64,000 nucleotides of DNA from Struthio camelus (Eukaryota > Chordata > Aves > Struthioniformes > Struthionidae). Positions within the stretch are counted from its first letter, which is position 1. Each line of letters opens with the position of its first letter. Shown here piece after piece: positions 60,669 through 64,000 of this stretch. The notes beneath the pieces are model-generated. The model searched no databases. It worked only from the letters and a program-made list of their open reading frames with translations, and had not been told where the DNA came from. The translations under genes and the position numbers were made by a program. The stretch is from assembly GCF_040807025.1 (NCBI RefSeq), contig NC_090951.1:29911573-29975572 (forward strand), read 5' to 3'.

Positions 60669-61366
60669 GTATGGTTTTCAGTATCACTATTTCCAGTTAT
60701 GTACTGATGATGGAAACCCATCTGCCCTGGAGGAATTGCCACAGAGCAATGAAGACTTTTTGGTTCCCCCTTCAGTCCAGTTTCAGATCAACTACCACTT
60801 AGAGATCCCCGAAGCAACGGAAGTGGAGCCCATGGACACTCGTCCCCAAGGCTGGGGTTCCATGACCAGAGAGAGACAGCCACACGGAAGGGCTACAGAA
60901 AGGGAAAAACTGGGAAGAAAACAAATATTCGTGGGGAGCAACCATGAAAAAGACATTAGCTCCTTCTGGCCATCCATGGGACCTGGGGAAGAGGATTCCT
61001 GGGAGGGTGCCCCAACCTGGAAAGAGAAGGCATAAATTAAAAGTTGAAGGAGAAGTGCAGCCAAAATCTCAACAGCAGGTTCTGAAGGTGCTGGAAGAGC
61101 AACTGTGGTTAGAAATGCTCAATATACTTTCTCCAGATGGTCTGGAGAAAGCTGAGGTAGTCATAGTCCCATTTTTGCATCCTCCTTCACACTTGAGGTT
61201 AGCTGGGATCAGATCTGTGATAAGATTGTTAACAAGGAAACAAGGGAGCAGGCCAGAACCAGGAAAGAAAAGGTTAAATAATATCAGAGAAGTTAGACAA
61301 GAGGTGAAGAAATTCACCCACAAGTGCTTAGGGAACTGTGAAACATTTCAATCTGTTAAGATCTAG
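60667..61366 (+). other. Two overlapping unrecognised open frames
   Basis: A 122-codon frame (60667-61035, hydrophilic, acidic then basic) overlaps a 140-codon frame in another phase (60944-61366, Lys/Arg-rich with a helix-like QQVLKVLEEQLWLEMLNIL). Together they give 700 bases with no stop if a frameshift near 60950-61035 is assumed. I recognise neither. Possible readings are a frameshifted single-exon gene or transposon remnant, or chance in purine-rich DNA. Confidence 0.2.
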
Positions 61367-61369
61367 AGG

Positions 61370-64000
61370 TCTTTTGCAAGAGCATGGAAGAGGGGTGGGG
61401 GGTAACATGTCGGAGGATCGTCTATTTTTAAAAAGGCGAAGCGGGTAAATTCAGACCAGATCTTAAGATTTTTGGTTCTCAGAGATACTAGATGCTCTGT
61501 TTCTGCCTTCTCCTTGATAGGAACGAACGATTAAGCAAGTGTAGGAGCGCCTACCAGACGATAAGGTGCTACTAAATGCAATGTCCCCCCAAACTTGTAT
61601 TTGCCACCTCCATATGGAGAGCGGTTCAGTCCCCTCCTGTATGTTGATGTCCAGCGGCCATACCTGCAGCCAGGGATGTCTCTTCCCAGCTTCCACGAGA
61701 GCTGCTGCCTGATGTGGTCCCCGGGCTCCCCACCCCGGCGACAGCGTTTGCTGGGCGCGGGTGCTGTGCAGGTGGGTCCTCCCAGGTGTTATCCAGCTGT
61801 GCAGAGCTCCAGCGTGTGCTCAGCACCCTTCAGAGCAGGCCTGCAGCAATGGAGCGGTGCATTAGCCCTGGCCTGGACACAGACCGGTGTGGCAGGCAGG
61901 CTCGGGGGAGCGCGAGGAGGTGCAATTTTGGGCACACGCTGCCAAGGACAAATGAGGGCTGCGGAGCTCAGACACTGTCCAGCTCCTGGGAAAAGAGAAA
62001 CTCCCGCTCCTGCAATTTTCCAGCCCAGAGAGGGGCCAAACGAGAAACATTTAACAGCTTTCCTCCTCGTCCTCCCTGACCAAGAGAGGCAGGAGGAGAG
62101 ATGCAGCCTGACGCGCGACCAGCCGGCTCCGCAGTCAGGCACAAAATGGTCAGAGAAGGAAAAGGGAGGAGGGATTTGAGCACACATAGATGGCACGAGA
62201 AAGAGAAGGGGCAAAGTCAGCACGGAAGAGAGAAAGCTGTAGAGATTTAGGGAGAGAAGAACAGAAAGAGAGAGATGGAGGGAAGTGGAGGAGAGAAAGA
62301 GAACGAAGAAGAGGAGAGACCAGAAGAGGTGGCAGAAAGGCAAGAAGCTGGGGGAGAAAAATAGCTCAGGCTAAAGACGCCACCGACTACCTTAGCTGCA
62401 GGGAAAACAGCAGTTAATTAGTTGGGTGATCAATCATATTTCTGCTGACGAGTTCATTTGACCTTAATACCTATGAAGTTCTTCGAGCCACAAAAAAGAG
62501 GTTTATGCCTTGTTTTTCCCAGGAATTGCCCGGTTCATGCACCTTCCTATCCGGCAATGCAGTCAGTTCTCGTTCAAGGGAGCAGGCGACCTGTTCTTAT
62601 TTCTCAGGAAAGGGAGGCTATCATGATATTTCTTTAAAAGCAAAGTAGCACGTGGCAAGTAACCTGCAAAGACCCTGAGAAAAGCTTCCTGTCCTTAGCG
62701 CTGATGAGAGTCTGTAGGGGATGCAGGAGCAATACCGGCCGGCCGCCCTGCTAGGAGGAATTCCTGTGCCACCCATCCAAGACAGCTTTCCGCAACACTC
62801 AGGTGGAAAGCAATGCATCGGCTCGGACTTTTCCCCGCAAGGAGACAGGCAGCTTGTCCCAGTCGAGAAAAGGAAAGCAGGCGTGGGCACGAATCACGGG
62901 AAACCCCCCCAGCTGCTGGTGCCTCCCGAGCACGGCGCCCCACCAAGCAGCGGCCCAGCAGCGTTGTGAGCCTGGGAAGCCCCTGGAGTGGATGCGCTGG
63001 GGTGTTTCCCCGTGAACGGCTGTCCATATGACAGCCCTGAGCCGGCTCCAGGAGGGGAAGGGACAAAACGGACATTCCTGTCCGAGGAAATAAATGAAGC
63101 GACTGTCCCAGGCAAGGGAACTGCTCTATCTCCTACCATTCAGTAGACCCTAAGAGAAGCAGAAGAAGCAGAGAGAAAAATGCCCTTAATCTCGTCTGTC
63201 AAGGGACTAATAAAAGAAATAGATGCTAACTTCAGTTAAGCAATATTTGGTCAAGGAGAGGGGAATTGCATCTTACAGGCATGGCGGAGGAAATGGAAAA
63301 CTGCTGCTAAAAGCAGGTGCAAAGGTCCCCTCAAAGCAATTCCTTGGGTTGTCACTGACAAGCAGGCTGAAACGTGCCCAGCTGACAAACGACTGTGCAG
63401 CTAAAGCAGCATCTGCAAACCAATCCATCCTCAAATAACCTCGCTATGCTAATGACAGGGCTGGATTCCCCAGCGCCCTGCCTGCTGGGGGCACCCCAAG
63501 TGTCTGCTGAGGAGCGGACGTCTTTCAGCACCCGCCGCCGCGCCGGCCTTGCTTTGCGACCAGCACTGCAGTCCCGCTGGGCAGCTGCTGAGGCGCGCCA
63601 AAGCCCAGCTTGCCACACTCCACCCTGCAGTGGGGGCAGAGCCGCGGCCTGTCCACTGCCTTTTGGGTTTTTGCTTTGGTTTTTTCTGTATATAGGTTTT
63701 CTGGCTAATGATGGAGGCTGGGGAGTCCCTTCCGGCTCGAGGCACGCCAAGGGTTCATACTTGGACGCTGATTCTGAAGCGGCAGAGGAAGACCCGTCCC
63801 CGCATCCCTGAAGGGGCACGGCGTTGCCCCTGGCTGCGGTGACAAGGTCTCCTGGCCCTGCCGGGGACCTGGCGCCTCTCCGCGAGCAGCAGCGAGCTGG
63901 GCACAGCCAGCGCCGCCCGCGCAGTTCTCCGGCTGTTCCTGACGATGGAGGAAAACAGAAGACAGACCCGGTGGGTGTACGGGTCAGGACGGCGGCAGGG
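61370..64000. other. No gene recognised; purine-rich block inside
   Basis: Contains a strongly G/A-biased stretch at 62190-62355. G+C rises toward the right edge (63480-64000), which may be the border of another CpG-rich region. No coding segment with family resemblance was seen on either strand. Confidence 0.5.

Noticed and set aside
63352-63819. A 155-codon minus-strand frame near the right edge as a possible RANBP10 end.
   Set aside because: The sequence has no recognisable RANBP10 motif and the opposite strand is equally open; composition effect.

Overview
This is vertebrate nuclear DNA, most likely from a bird. Genes are split by GT-AG introns, there are two dense CpG islands, and several 3' ends of CR1 (chicken repeat 1) LINEs are present. 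The best of these ends at about 19431 with two copies of the octamer ATTCTGTG, as expected for sauropsid CR1. A crocodilian or turtle cannot be excluded from sequence alone. The left three quarters match human 16q22.1 in gene order and strand: PARD6A (+), ENKD1 (-), C16orf86 (+), GFOD2 (-). The comparisons with human proteins and gene order rest on recall, not on a search.

Layout. Positions 1-5794 hold the last two coding exons of PARD6A (PB1, semi-CRIB and PDZ regions); the first exon lies off the left edge. ENKD1 is complete on the minus strand at 10713-19585, with seven coding exons and 369 residues. Its coding start has a splice acceptor just upstream, which points to a leader exon in the CpG island at 24.6-26.1 kb. 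That island carries 24 uninterrupted CGG triplets and, next to it, 31 phase-perfect copies of a 13-bp G-rich minisatellite. C16orf86 runs rightward from the same side; four exons with matching splice phases can be joined at 31060-35597, and its conserved C-terminus is clear. GFOD2 is complete on the minus strand (47086 down to 38559, two coding exons, 385 residues). Its probable leader exon and promoter lie in a second CpG island at 52.3-54.6 kb, which has its own 10-triplet CGG tract.

Right of GFOD2 the content departs from the human order as I recall it (RANBP10 would be next). An intact three-exon CC chemokine gene (55122-57025, 94 residues) reads rightward, divergent from GFOD2. From 58.4 to 59.9 kb there are pieces that look like a leukocyte immunoglobulin-superfamily receptor: a splice-bounded phase 1-1 exon, a possible signal peptide, an Ig-like fragment, and a terminal exon with three tyrosine motifs of ITIM type. 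They cannot be joined into one intact gene here. Two overlapping unrecognised frames follow at 60.7-61.4 kb. The rest to 64 kb has no gene I can recognise.

PARD6A (polarity), ENKD1 (centrosome and cilium) and GFOD2 (oxidoreductase-like, matrix) are housekeeping or developmental genes. The right end looks like an immune patch. No RNA gene or CRISPR array was seen. The points most worth a second look are the repeat-laden shared promoter, the chemokine beside GFOD2, and the ITIM-tail receptor remains.
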